Under the pieces are notes generated by a model. The model saw nothing but the letters and a program-made list of their open reading frames with translations. It made no database searches and was not told the origin of the DNA. Of a DNA stretch of 60,000 nucleotides, positions 30,101 to 39,030 are shown one piece after another. Made by a program: the position numbers and the translations under genes. The stretch is from Mesostigma viride (lineage: Eukaryota; Streptophyta; Mesostigmatophyceae; Mesostigmatales; Mesostigmataceae), in NCBI GenBank assembly GCA_009746045.1, contig RPFO01000264.1:622001-682000 (forward strand), in the 5' to 3' direction. How positions within the stretch are numbered: the first letter of the stretch is position 1; each line of letters begins with the position of its first letter.

Positions 30101-33100
30101 TGAAACATGCCAAATGCTATCATGGCTCACTCATCATGATACCCCCCTCACCAGACAGAGAGCACATCCTTGCCAGCGTTGAAACATGCCAAATGCTGTC
30201 ATGGCTCACTCATCATGATACCCCCCTCACCAGACAGAGAGCACATCCTTGCCAGCGTTGAAACATGCCAAATGCTGTCATGGCTCACTCATCATGATAC
30301 CCCCCTCACCAGACAGAGAGCACATCCTTGCCAGCGTTGAAACATGCCAAACGCTGTCATGGCTCACTCATCATGATACCCCCCTCACCAGACAGAGAGC
30401 ACATCCTTGCCAGCATTGAAACATGCCAAATGCTGTCATGGCTCACTCATCATGATACCCCCCTCACCAGACAGAGAGCGCATCCTTGCCAGCGTTGAAA
30501 CATGCCTAGAGCTATCCGCCCCACGTACCAGGTCGGACACGTAGCAGAAGCTGCGCGTCTGGTTGCCGGGGCGGTACACGGTCATGGGCTCGCCGCTGAG
30601 GGAGGTGGTGGAAGAAAGATGCCAGAATAAAGAGTCAGGGACTAGTCATGAAGAATAACGGAAAAGTCATGCCATGCGCACTGCACAGGGGCATGCCAGA
30701 TAAGGCGACAGACGCCAGTAGATTGCACTCCACTACAAGTGCGGTCAACATTTTCCTAATCCAAAGCGGTTGCCTGGCGAAGCCGTAGGTCTGGTCATGT
30801 CATCTCGACACGCCTTGTCTCACGCACTCTCTTGTCGTAGGTCTGGTCATGTCATCACGACACGCCTTGGTTCACGCACTCTCTTGTTTCATTCAACATC
30901 ACACGGTGCGTTGCCTGCTGTGCGGGACCCCAGGCACGTTGACACCAAGTGCAGCCAGCGCATGAGATAGGCGCGTTCCAAGACCTATCGCACAGGGTTC
31001 TAGATGCAGCCCGGGAGGCGCACCCAAGCGGCGAGAAAACACTCGGTGCGCACGCACCGGATGCCAGGCTAACTATGCTACTGGATGGCCTGGCAGATAG
31101 CCTAACTGGATGGCCTGGCGAGCACATATAAAACATACTACGGCATATTAGAACATGCTTTATCAAAAACCCGCATCAGACCTATCGGATGGCCTGGCGG
31201 GCATGCCTAACCCGACACATAATGTACTATACAACTCCCACCCTATCAGATGGCCTGGCTGAAACAGATAAAACAATCAACCATCCAACATGGAATATCT
31301 CAAAAGTCCATCATATCGGATGGCCTGGCGGACACCTACATAACAGTACACCATACATAACAATATAGCATATCTGAAACAAGTGGATCATACCGGATGG
31401 CCTGGCTGACAAAGTTGGAGACCACGCGCCCGTCGTCGATGGCCATGCGCGGGCCGTACGTGTTGAAGATGCGGGCGACGCGGATCTCGATCCCGTGCTG
31501 GCGGTGGTAGTCGAACATGAGCGTCTCCGCCACGCGCTTGCCCTCGTCGTAACAGCTGCGCACGCCTGCGGTGACGATGACCCATGGTTGAAGCCACGAC
31601 ACGCGAGGCATGACAGATAGGTAAGCGAGTGACCATGGGCACGCGCTTGTCCTCACGACCCATGCACACGCCGGGCTGACACGACCGACGCACAGTACGA
31701 CAAGGTTATGGTATTATCTCCATTTTCAAAGTACCCCCCACACACACCGAGCTGACACGACAAACCGGGCTGACACGACCCACGCACCGATCGGGTTGAC
31801 GTGCCCCCAGTAGTCCTCCGTCTGCGGGTGCTGCAGCGGGTCGCCGTACACCTCGGACGTGGACGAGAGCAAGATGCGCGCGCGCACGCGCTTGGCTAGC
31901 CCCAGCATGTTGAGCGTTCCCATCACGTTCGTCTTGAGCGTCTTCACGGGATTGTACTTGTAATGGACGGGGGACGCGGGGCACGCCAGGTGGTAGATGT
32001 AGTCCACCTCGACCTGCAGCGGCTGAACCACGTCATGGCGGATGAGCTCAAACCGCTCATGGTTGAGCCAGCGGGCAATGTTGGCCTTTTGGCCGGTGAA
32101 GAAGTTGTCGACCACGATGACCTGGGGGGCAGGGGGGGAATGCATCCACATCAACATAATGGTATCAATAACATGAATGTTTAGGAATTGTGGCATTGCT
32201 CGAAGAGGAGACCCCACGGCCCCCGATGACCTTGGGCAGATGACCTTAGGGGGGGGGGGGAAGATGTAGAGACATCAAAGGATATGAGTAACAATACGGT
32301 TAAAAGATGGGAGACGCAATGAATGACCTCGGGAGGGGGGAAGGGGGGGAATGAGGGGCGAGTGAGGGGAGGGGAGTATGGGGTGCATCCGGTGGGTGTT
32401 TCAGAGGGTGCAGCACATGAAACCTTTGACAGGTAACGGAAGGGTGGGTAACCCGAAGATGATTTATGGGATGCTCCATGGGATGGCAAATGGCATACTA
32501 AAGGAGACGGTAAATGGGATGGTTGATGGGGATGGTTAGTGGGATGCTCAATAGGATGGTGAATGGGATGGTTGATGGGGATGGTTAGTGGGATGCTCAA
32601 TGGGATGGTGAATGGGATGGTTGATGGGGATGGTTAGTGGGATGCTCAATAGGATGATTAATGGGATGGTTGATGGGGATGGTTAGTGGGATGCTCAATA
32701 GGATGGTGAATGGGATGGTTGATGGGGATGGTTAGTGGGATGCTCAATAGGATGGTGAATGGGATGGTTGATGGGGATGGTTAGTGGGATGCTCAATGGG
32801 ATGGTGAATGGGATGGTTGATGGGGATGGTTAGTGGGATGCTCAATAGGATGGTGAATGGGATGGTTGATGGGGATGGTTAGTGGGATGCTCAATGGGAT
32901 GGTGAATGGGATGGTTGATGGGGATGGTTAGTGGGATGCTCAATAGGATGGTGAATGGGATGGTTGATGGGGATGGTTAGTGGGATGCTCAATAGGATGG
33001 TGAATGGGATGGTTGATGGGGATGGTTAGTGGGATGCTCAATAGGATGGTGAATGGGATGGTTGATGGGGATGGTTAGTGGGATGCTCAATAGGATGATT

Positions 33101-34324
33101 AATGGGATGGTTGATGGGGATGGTTAGTGGGATGCTCAATAGGATGATTAATGGGATGGTTGATGGGGATGGTTAGTGGGATGCTCAATAGGATGATTAA
33201 TGGGATGGTTGATGGGGATGGTTAGTGGGATGCTCAATAGGATGATTAGTGGGATGGTTGATGGGGTGACCCGAATCACAAGGCTACTTGCTTGGCGGTG
33301 CAACGCAGCACTTGCTTGGCGGTGCAACGCAGCACTTGCTACCAGGCATAGACATTCGCAAGGGTGCGGGGCATGGGTTTAGCACGCGTGGGAATTCCAA
33401 CTGGAACACGACCCACAACCCCCCATTTCCTGCCCCCCCCCCGCCCCTCTCTCCCCCCCCCCTTTCCTTTGCTTTGTTTTTGGACCCTGTCCCCCGCCAA
33501 TCCACCCTTCCTGGCCCCCTCTCCCAAGAAAATGTGCGGAGCTGTTCCGACCGCAGGCAATTGCCTAGTGGGGCCTGCGGACTGGTACGAGAGGGTTTGG
33601 CAGGGTCGGAAGGCAGCAGCGAGGATCGGACTGCCTCGCTCAACGGGATGGGGTGGTAAAGGATAGACCATAGTCCTTTACCAGCAGGATGGGAGCTCCT
33701 CCTGGGCAGATGAGGCACGCCCTCGGCCGGGGTTCCAGGTAACAGTGACTACGGTGAGCATGTTGGCTGAGAAATGGTGAGTGCAAGATGCAGTACCCGA
33801 GTACCAGGCCAGGACTAAATCAGGGCAGGAAAATGCCCAGGCCAACAAATATGTCCGTGTCAGGGAGAAAACCTCATTACGACCTAGAATGCGACTGCAC
33901 AGCGCACACACTTTCTTAAGGGCACGTGGTATACAAACGAGGAGTACTTAGGCTAAGCACAATTCGCCAAGAAATGAGTGAGACGGGTAGATTGACGTTC
34001 TGTCGATGCCGTCGTCGCCGGGCGGGCGCAGTAGGGGGCCACTTACGTACGCAGTCGGGGGCCGAAAACATACGACATTGCTATGCCAGCTTGCGCTTTA
34101 CGTGCACCCACCTCGTTGCCCTGTTCCATAAGGCGGTCCACCAGGTGCGATCCCACGAAACCGGCACCGCCGGTGACTAGGATGCGAGGAGCGCGGGTTT
34201 CGTGGTGTGCAGAGCGCTCCATTTTCGTGGGGGCGAGTGTACTCGCTCGCTGGTTCTCACCAAGACTCCAGGGCGGGACTTGGTCCTGCATGGAACTGGA
34301 AACCTTCACCTTAGGAGAGGCCAT
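18144..34324 (-). CDS. UXS: UDP-glucuronate decarboxylase (UDP-xylose synthase), 8 exons
   Basis: The enzyme converts UDP-glucuronate to UDP-xylose, supplying xylose for wall polysaccharides and glycoproteins. Exons on the minus strand are 34324-34112, 32121-31788, 31565-31394, 30595-30529, 27071-27008, 20437-20397, 19748-19638 and 18224-18144. Every junction is GT-AG and the phases join into 360 codons without a stop. It is a short-chain dehydrogenase/reductase fold: NAD-binding [10 protein letters not shown] at aa 51-60, acidic D76 after the second strand, SSTSEVYGD at aa 157-164, catalytic Y188 and K192 (YDEGK), then NTYGPRM and the [12 protein letters not shown] signature. The first 45 residues are Ser/Thr-rich with no membrane anchor visible, so a cytosolic form is likely. 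Conservation is high throughout, so the gene appears functional despite 15 kb of intron. Confidence 0.95.
18225..19637 (-). other. UXS intron 7
   Basis: Begins GTCAGC and ends CTGCTGCAG. It holds a G/C-homopolymer-rich stretch (18,670-19,180) and a pyrimidine-rich tract at 19,260-19,380. No gene is seen. Confidence 0.85.
19749..20396 (-). other. UXS intron 6
   Basis: Begins GTGCGT and ends CTCGAGCAG. Nothing recognisable is inside. The exon 6 it follows is only 41 bp. Confidence 0.85.
21530..22550 (-). pseudogene. Tyrosine recombinase of DIRS-like copy C
   Basis: The frame opens through a 2A-like EGIHPNPGP motif (22,428-22,451) into the N-terminal SAM-like region. The core follows: [16 protein letters not shown] (catalytic Arg I), [20 protein letters not shown] and [11 protein letters not shown] (catalytic Tyr). 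Relative to copy B, five bases (CATTC on the minus strand) are missing just before the second box. This shifts the frame and removes the box His. The Arg of the HxxR box is Trp, as in copy B. Inactive as it stands. Confidence 0.8.
22552..24211 (-). pseudogene. RT-RNase H of DIRS-like copy C
   Basis: The RT has [16 protein letters not shown], then [13 protein letters not shown] (motif A) and [12 protein letters not shown] (motif C, 23,411-23,422), followed by a thumb-like region. RNase H has [16 protein letters not shown] (first Asp), [16 protein letters not shown] (Glu) and [10 protein letters not shown] (Asp). Frame changes occur near 23,730, 23,450, 22,960 and 22,620. The same layout is present in copy B, with a different set of breaks. 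Confidence 0.75.
24580..25633 (-). pseudogene. gag-like ORF1 of DIRS-like copy C
   Basis: Starts at ATG 25633 ([11 protein letters not shown]) with a Lys/Arg/Ala-rich head. An acidic helical region ([15 protein letters not shown]) is followed by a Gly/Arg-rich stretch. After a frame change near 25,000, a helical tail ends in [15 protein letters not shown]. The tail resembles the end of ORF1 in the plus-strand family (MLASPAVRAAMSMGKLQ). Its role is inferred as a nucleic-acid-binding structural protein from position only. Confidence 0.65.
27072..30528 (-). other. UXS intron 4, 3.5 kb
   Basis: Begins GTACGTG and ends CACCCGCAG. The first 760 bp after the donor are mostly a 79-bp minisatellite. 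The rest (27.1-29.76 kb) is AT-rich with A- and T-runs and no gene. ORFs at 28,983-29,366 and 29,045-29,410 overlap antisense and show no motif. Confidence 0.85.
29763..30507. repeat. 79-bp minisatellite, about 9.4 copies
   Basis: Units start with GAGCACATCCTTGCCAGCG and repeat every 79 bp (29,844; 29,923; 30,002 and so on) with only a few substitutions. The array stops 22 bases from the end of UXS exon 4. On the gene strand each unit contains CTG/GTGAGG, a good match to a 5' splice site. Confidence 0.95.
30596..31393 (-). other. UXS intron 3 with copied exon-end motifs
   Basis: Begins GTATGAT and ends CCTCAG. Five extra copies of the last 12 exon bases (GGATGGCCTGGC on the plus strand) occur at 31,083; 31,108; 31,187; 31,248 and 31,318, beside the true one at 31,395. 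A 52-bp tandem duplication (CGTAGGTCTGGTCATGTCAT) lies at 30,784-30,887. Confidence 0.85.
31566..31787 (-). other. UXS intron 2
   Basis: A 222-bp intron from GTGCGTGG to GTCACCGCAG. It contains several short ACACGACC-type direct repeats. Confidence 0.9.
32122..34111 (-). other. UXS intron 1, 2 kb, with minisatellite
   Basis: Begins GTGGGTGC and ends TGCCCCCCAG. It contains a 49-bp minisatellite (32,475-33,268), a 27-bp duplication (CTTGCTTGGCGGTGCAACGC) at 33,289-33,340 and a pyrimidine-rich block with C- and T-runs at 33,430-33,530. No gene is seen. Confidence 0.85.
32475..33268. repeat. 49-bp minisatellite, about 16 copies
   Basis: The unit begins ATGGTTAGTGGGATGCTCAA and ends TTGATGGGG. 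It contains internal GATGG sub-repeats, and variants (TAGGATGGTGAATGG versus TAGGATGATTAATGG) cluster. On the gene strand each unit carries CACTAACC, which resembles a branch-point consensus. Confidence 0.9.
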
Positions 34325-35413
34325 CTTTTCACCAGTCGCGTTGTAGTGGTCGCGGCCTTGTTGCTACAGGGAATGCTCACCACCAGGTTAACCACCTTAC
34401 TGTACAGCACGGTATCGGCCGGGCCCCGCACGTGCGGCAGCTGCCTTTGGACTACACCGATTTGGCCTAAAGCACAGGAAGGGCAATCGTGCCCGGCGCA
34501 CACACCGATTTGGCCTAAAGCACAGGAAGGGCAATCGTGCCCTGCGCTGTGCGCCCTTACCGAAAAATTCCCAGCGCTGCCTGTGAAGACAGTAGGAACG
34601 TTCACCAGCACAGAGCGGGGTTGCCCCATGCGGCAAATGGCACTACAGTACAGTAGAGTTGCCCAGGCGATACGGCAGTCAGCAGTACTGTACGTAGGGC
34701 ACGGTGAGTGCTGATGTGCGCGGCTTCGTTCGCATACGTGAACATGTTCACATACGTGTAGGAAGGATGGTCGCGCGGGAGCGACCCAGCAGTCCAGCAC
34801 TACCGTAAGCACCTCGCGGGGGTGATGACTTGTCACTTCGTTGTCATCGAGTGGGCGCTGTGTGCATGCGCCGTGTGCGCGGTCAGCAGTGCGTTTCAGA
34901 TTTCAGACACAAGCGGCGCATGTGTATGTGGCAAACTGGCAATATTGTTGTAGTTTCGAATCTCTTCAGTTGGAAGTTATTATGCGGCCTGGACCTGGAG
35001 TCACTGGAAGTTATTCGTGCCTCAGCGGTTTACATTACCAATTATTTACCATGAAACGCAGACGACAGTCACGACATCTCTGTCGGCCATACCCGCCCAC
35101 AAACTTCTACCCATTATAATTATTAATACCTGCCAACGCTGTCCCCACTTGCTGGCTCTGTGTAAACACGTGTTTTCATGCCATAGCATTTGTGTCGTTG
35201 TGCCTATCTTGATATCATGAGCACTTAGGGGGCTTTAGATAACGCTATTATTTACTATAAGTATGCCTATCTCCGTGACGCTGACCTCGCTCCTGCAAGC
35301 GCATGCCGATGGCCGCGAAGTGCGGCATGGAACTAGGTGTATTGAGAGCACGTGTGGGTGCCTGGAGTAGAAAAATTGCCCAAGCCTCAGTTGGCCACAA
35401 TTGGCTTTAACAA
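34325..35413. promoter_or_regulatory. Divergent intergenic region between UXS and the NPL gene
   Basis: UXS starts leftward at 34,324 and the nucleoplasmin-like gene rightward at 35,414, leaving 1,089 bp that must hold both promoters and 5' UTRs. A 48-bp tandem duplication (ACACCGATTTGGCCTAAAGC) lies at 34,454-34,549. I see no clear TATA box. ORFs here overlap on both strands and look spurious. Confidence 0.6.
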
Positions 35414-37792
35414 ATGCTGAAATTTTGGGGTGAGGGCTCTAGCTGAGAGAAATCTGCAACAATGCACTTGTCCTTCGTACGAACAGCTCGCATTTTCTCG
35501 GGCTTCATATCTCAACGTGTAAAAGTCCGATGCCATCTTTTCACGCAGGTTTCTTCCTGCGCTCGTTATTATATTTGGACCTTCTCGCACTCAACGTTTT
35601 TGTTCCGGCTTTGCAGGCCTTCGAGTCCCATCCGGAAAAGGAGCCGTGTACGAAAGCAGCGCCTGCTCGAGCTTGTGGGTCACTTCACTAGTACTTCCTG
35701 CTCCCTACTTTTATATCAATTGAGTAGTACTGTGAACGTACTGTGAACGGCATGTTTCCCAACATTTCACATGTATGACATCATCATGAGCGCAACATCA
35801 TCCCACGTTTGACATCGTCACATCTGTAAAATGCTTTCTCACCTCACCTGGTTACATAGCATCCCCCGTTGCGCCGTCTCCAGCCAACCATCCCATATCC
35901 GTGCTTCACTTCACTTTCCCATACCCTAACGCCTTGGTTGCGCTGCCCAGAGTATGACCTATCGGCATTGCCTATCTCCCCACTGCACCGCCCATCTGTA
36001 TTGCCTATCTCCTCACCGTATCACCTACCTGTCTTGCCTGTCTTCTCGCTGTCTGGCCTATCTGTATTGCCTATCTCCTCACTGTCTCTCTGTGCCTATC
36101 TCCTCACTGCCTTGCCTGTCTCCTCGCAGGCACATCTCCCAAGCGGCTCTGGGTGATAGCCCAGGGGGCGCGCATGAGCGGAAGACGGGAGGCAAGCAGC
36201 AAGAAAAGCAAGTGCGGCTCTACTGCCAGGTAAAGGACGCTCGCTCCCACCATGCAATCATCGTTTGCCACTGACCCATCAGCCACTACGCACCCATCAA
36301 CACCCATTAGACACCACACGGAGACACACCCATCAACGATGGCCAAGTGGAAACTGCTAATGACTTGAGGGGCACTTCAAGTTTCTAGTTTGCCACTGGC
36401 ATCCCGCCACTTTCCAGTTCTCCAGCACATCGCGTCGCCTACTCTACTTCCTGCAGTGAGGGTGCTTGCATGATGGCACTGGCATGCCTGGCTGGTGCAG
36501 ACGCAGCAAGGTAATGGAGATGAAGAGGAGTTTATGAATTGAAAGGGCTTGATGGACTGAGAAGACTGGATGGATGGAAAAGAGTCGATGGATGGAAAAC
36601 ATTTGATGGATGGAAAGGAGTTGATGGACTGGATGGATGGATCCGATGGACGAAGCGCACTGGGTGGACCACCATAGGGGCCATGATACCGTATGCATAA
36701 TCATGTACGAATCAGCCCGTACAGCCCCCCCCACACACACCAAGTAAACTCTCAGCTTGGTAACCCCTGTACCTCACAAGGTGATACCCCCAGGAGCCCC
36801 AGCATACCTGTGCATAAACCACACAGGATAATAGACTCCGTTCTGGCCCACCACATGGTGTTTTTGCACGGCGTGCACAGTGTGAAACAATCCCCAGAAG
36901 TCTCGTACACATAACAAAAACCTCCAAAGTCCTCGTACGATAGCTATGCGGACAACTGTCAGGGCCACCATGGTAGATCGCGCCAGTGCAGCTGATTGCG
37001 GGACAGGCCTGGTGTTGGGGGATCCACAGGCAAAGTTTTACTTTTCTGTCGGAGGCAACTGTGCGGCTGTGTGCTTTTGGATGCCACCCGTCACATCGGT
37101 TGTAGAATCTGTTGCCGAATCTGGTGTTGAATCTGTTGTTGATTCTGTTGTGGAATCTGTTGTTACATTTATTGGCCTTGTTCTAGCCGATCGCAAGGGG
37201 CAGTGCGAACTGTCGCATTTGACATAGTTGCTACTGCCATGAGTAACACCGGCAACGTCCTCTGTCTTTCACTGCATCGCATCCTTTGCCCTGCAGGTGG
37301 AGGGGCGCCAGCCCTACGTCGTGGCCATCCTGCGCACAGGTGCGCGAGGCTTGCCACGAGGCGTGGGTGCGATACTGTATATGGGATACGATATATGTGA
37401 TACTCTGTGACCGTTTCTATGAACCACCACACGTATACATATAGTAGAATTGTATGAAAAGCATACTAGTACGTGGCACTTGGTAAGCGCGGCTTCTCAT
37501 AAGATGTGTGCGATACGTGAGGTACCGCAACAATTGAGCGTGCCACACATGGATGGATGGGTGGATGGATGGATGGATGGATGGATGGATGGATGGATGG
37601 ATGGATGGATGGATGGATGGATGGATGGGTGGGTGGGTGGGTGGGTGGGTGGGTGGGTGGGTGGGTGGGTGGGTGGGTGGGTGGGTGGGTGGGTGGGTGG
37701 GTGGGTGGGTGGGTGGGTGGGTGGGTGGGTGGGTGGGTGGGTGGGTGGGTGGGTGGGTGGGTGGGGGTGGGTGGGGGTGGGGGTGGGTGGGT

Positions 37793-37826
<34 letters not shown>

Positions 37827-39030
37827 GGGGTGGGTGGGTGGGTGGGTGGGTGGGTGGGTGGGTGGGTGGGTGGGTGGGTGGGTGGGTGGGTGGGTGGGTG
37901 GTGGGTGGGTGGGTGGGTGGGTGGGTGGGTGGGTGGGTGGGTGGGTGGGTGGGTGGGTGGGTGGGTGGGTGGGTGGGTGGGTGGGTGGGTGGGTGGGTGG
38001 GTGGGTGGGTGGGTGGGTGGGTGGGTGGGTGGGTGGGTGGGTGGGTGGGTGGATGGATGGATGGATGGATGGATGGATGGATGGATGGATGGAATGTGCC
38101 ACAGATGTGCAGGTACATCAGAAAAATGTGCTTTTGCATCATCCTAGCATGGGTCAGCCCTACCATGTGGTGCTAGTACAGCGTTACATTGAGATAATTT
38201 CATTCAAGGTATGCTATTATTGCGTTGCTCCAAGAACGGACTGTGCTTGGAAGGTGCTTGTATTCCAATCATTTCATCCATTTGCAATCGCCTTGCAGAC
38301 CAGTGAGCCGCGGCCCCCTTTTCCCTGATCTGCCACATAGTGATGTGCACAAGCACACAAGGGCAGCTGTTACTGTCTTTTAGCGGTGATCTCGCTCCAG
38401 CTGCCCACCACCACCGCTGTTGCTTCTGCCTGCCTTGGGGAGAAAACAATCGAAAAATGGGTTTATTCCTTCTCTGCCACTTCAGTTCCCTGCGTGCCAT
38501 GCCATGCATGGTCATGGCACGAGGAGCATATGGGTTGGGGGTGGTCAAGCACGTGCTTATGATCACAAGGGTGCTATCGTTAACTCCCAGCCACCAGTAT
38601 CCAGTTTTCTTGCAAGCATACCAGTCAGTCCCCACCCAGACCCAATGGAAAATGCGAGCGCGCTTCGCGTACTTTTGCCAGTTGGTCCCGAAGAACCCAA
38701 CCCGCCACACTTCTTCCCCCGCCCCCAACTCTCCCTATTCACCCCCCACCCACCCCACCCACCCCCACCCACCCCACCCACACCCACCCACCAACCTGAC
38801 ACCCTGCAGGCGCACGAGACCAGGTGGGCTTCACCGGCCTCATGTTTGTGGGCAAGCGTGTGCGGTTCTTCCACTCAGGAGCAGGGGTCATCCACATTAC
38901 GGGCGTGGAGGTGCATGAGGAGGAGCGACGACCAGAGGCAGCGCGGTGCGCCGTTGGATTTGTGCATGCTGGCAGCTACCAGGGCGGGTCCCAGGCGGAC
39001 ACTTCTGACGATGAGGAAGGTTGGTCCTGA
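35414..39030 (+). CDS. Nucleoplasmin-like (NPL) domain protein, 5 exons
   Basis: Exons are 35414-35429, 35617-35674, 36130-36229, 37297-37339 and 38810-39030. All junctions are GT-AG and the frames join to 145 codons. The protein matches the nucleoplasmin-like fold of plant HD2-type histone deacetylases and nuclear FKBPs. It has an N-terminal FWG (aa 4-6) and LRVPSGK, then LHISQAALG (aa 25-33), [18 protein letters not shown] (aa 63-73), VGFTGLMF, and the closing strand [16 protein letters not shown] (aa 92-107). An acidic tail follows (DTSDDEE). Such proteins form pentamers and bind histones in the nucleus. The stop at 39,030 may be real. Alternatively GAAG/GTTGGT at 39,019 is a donor and further exons lie beyond the repeats. 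No zinc finger or FKBP domain was found downstream. Confidence 0.75.
35430..38809 (+). other. Introns of the NPL gene
   Basis: Intron 1 (35,430-35,616) and intron 2 (35,675-36,129) flank a 58-bp exon. Intron 2 ends in a 190-bp tract of degenerate TTGCCTATCTCCTCAC repeats leading into the true acceptor CTCCTCGCAG. Intron 3 (36,230-37,296) has degenerate GGATGGAAAG (36,560-36,650) and GAATCTGTTGTT (37,100-37,165) repeats. Intron 4 (37,340-38,809) contains the GGGT array. No other gene is seen. Confidence 0.75.
37550..38092. repeat. (TGGA)(TGGG)n(G)n(TGGG)n(TGGA) array, G-quadruplex prone
   Basis: About 70 bp of TGGA units, about 170 bp of TGGG units, a central pure-G run of over 25 bases, another 220 bp of TGGG and then 40 bp of TGGA make a nearly symmetrical block. 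All runs of three or four G lie on the plus strand, the coding strand of the NPL gene. Flanks are GTGCCACACATG and GTGCCACAGATG. Confidence 0.95.
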
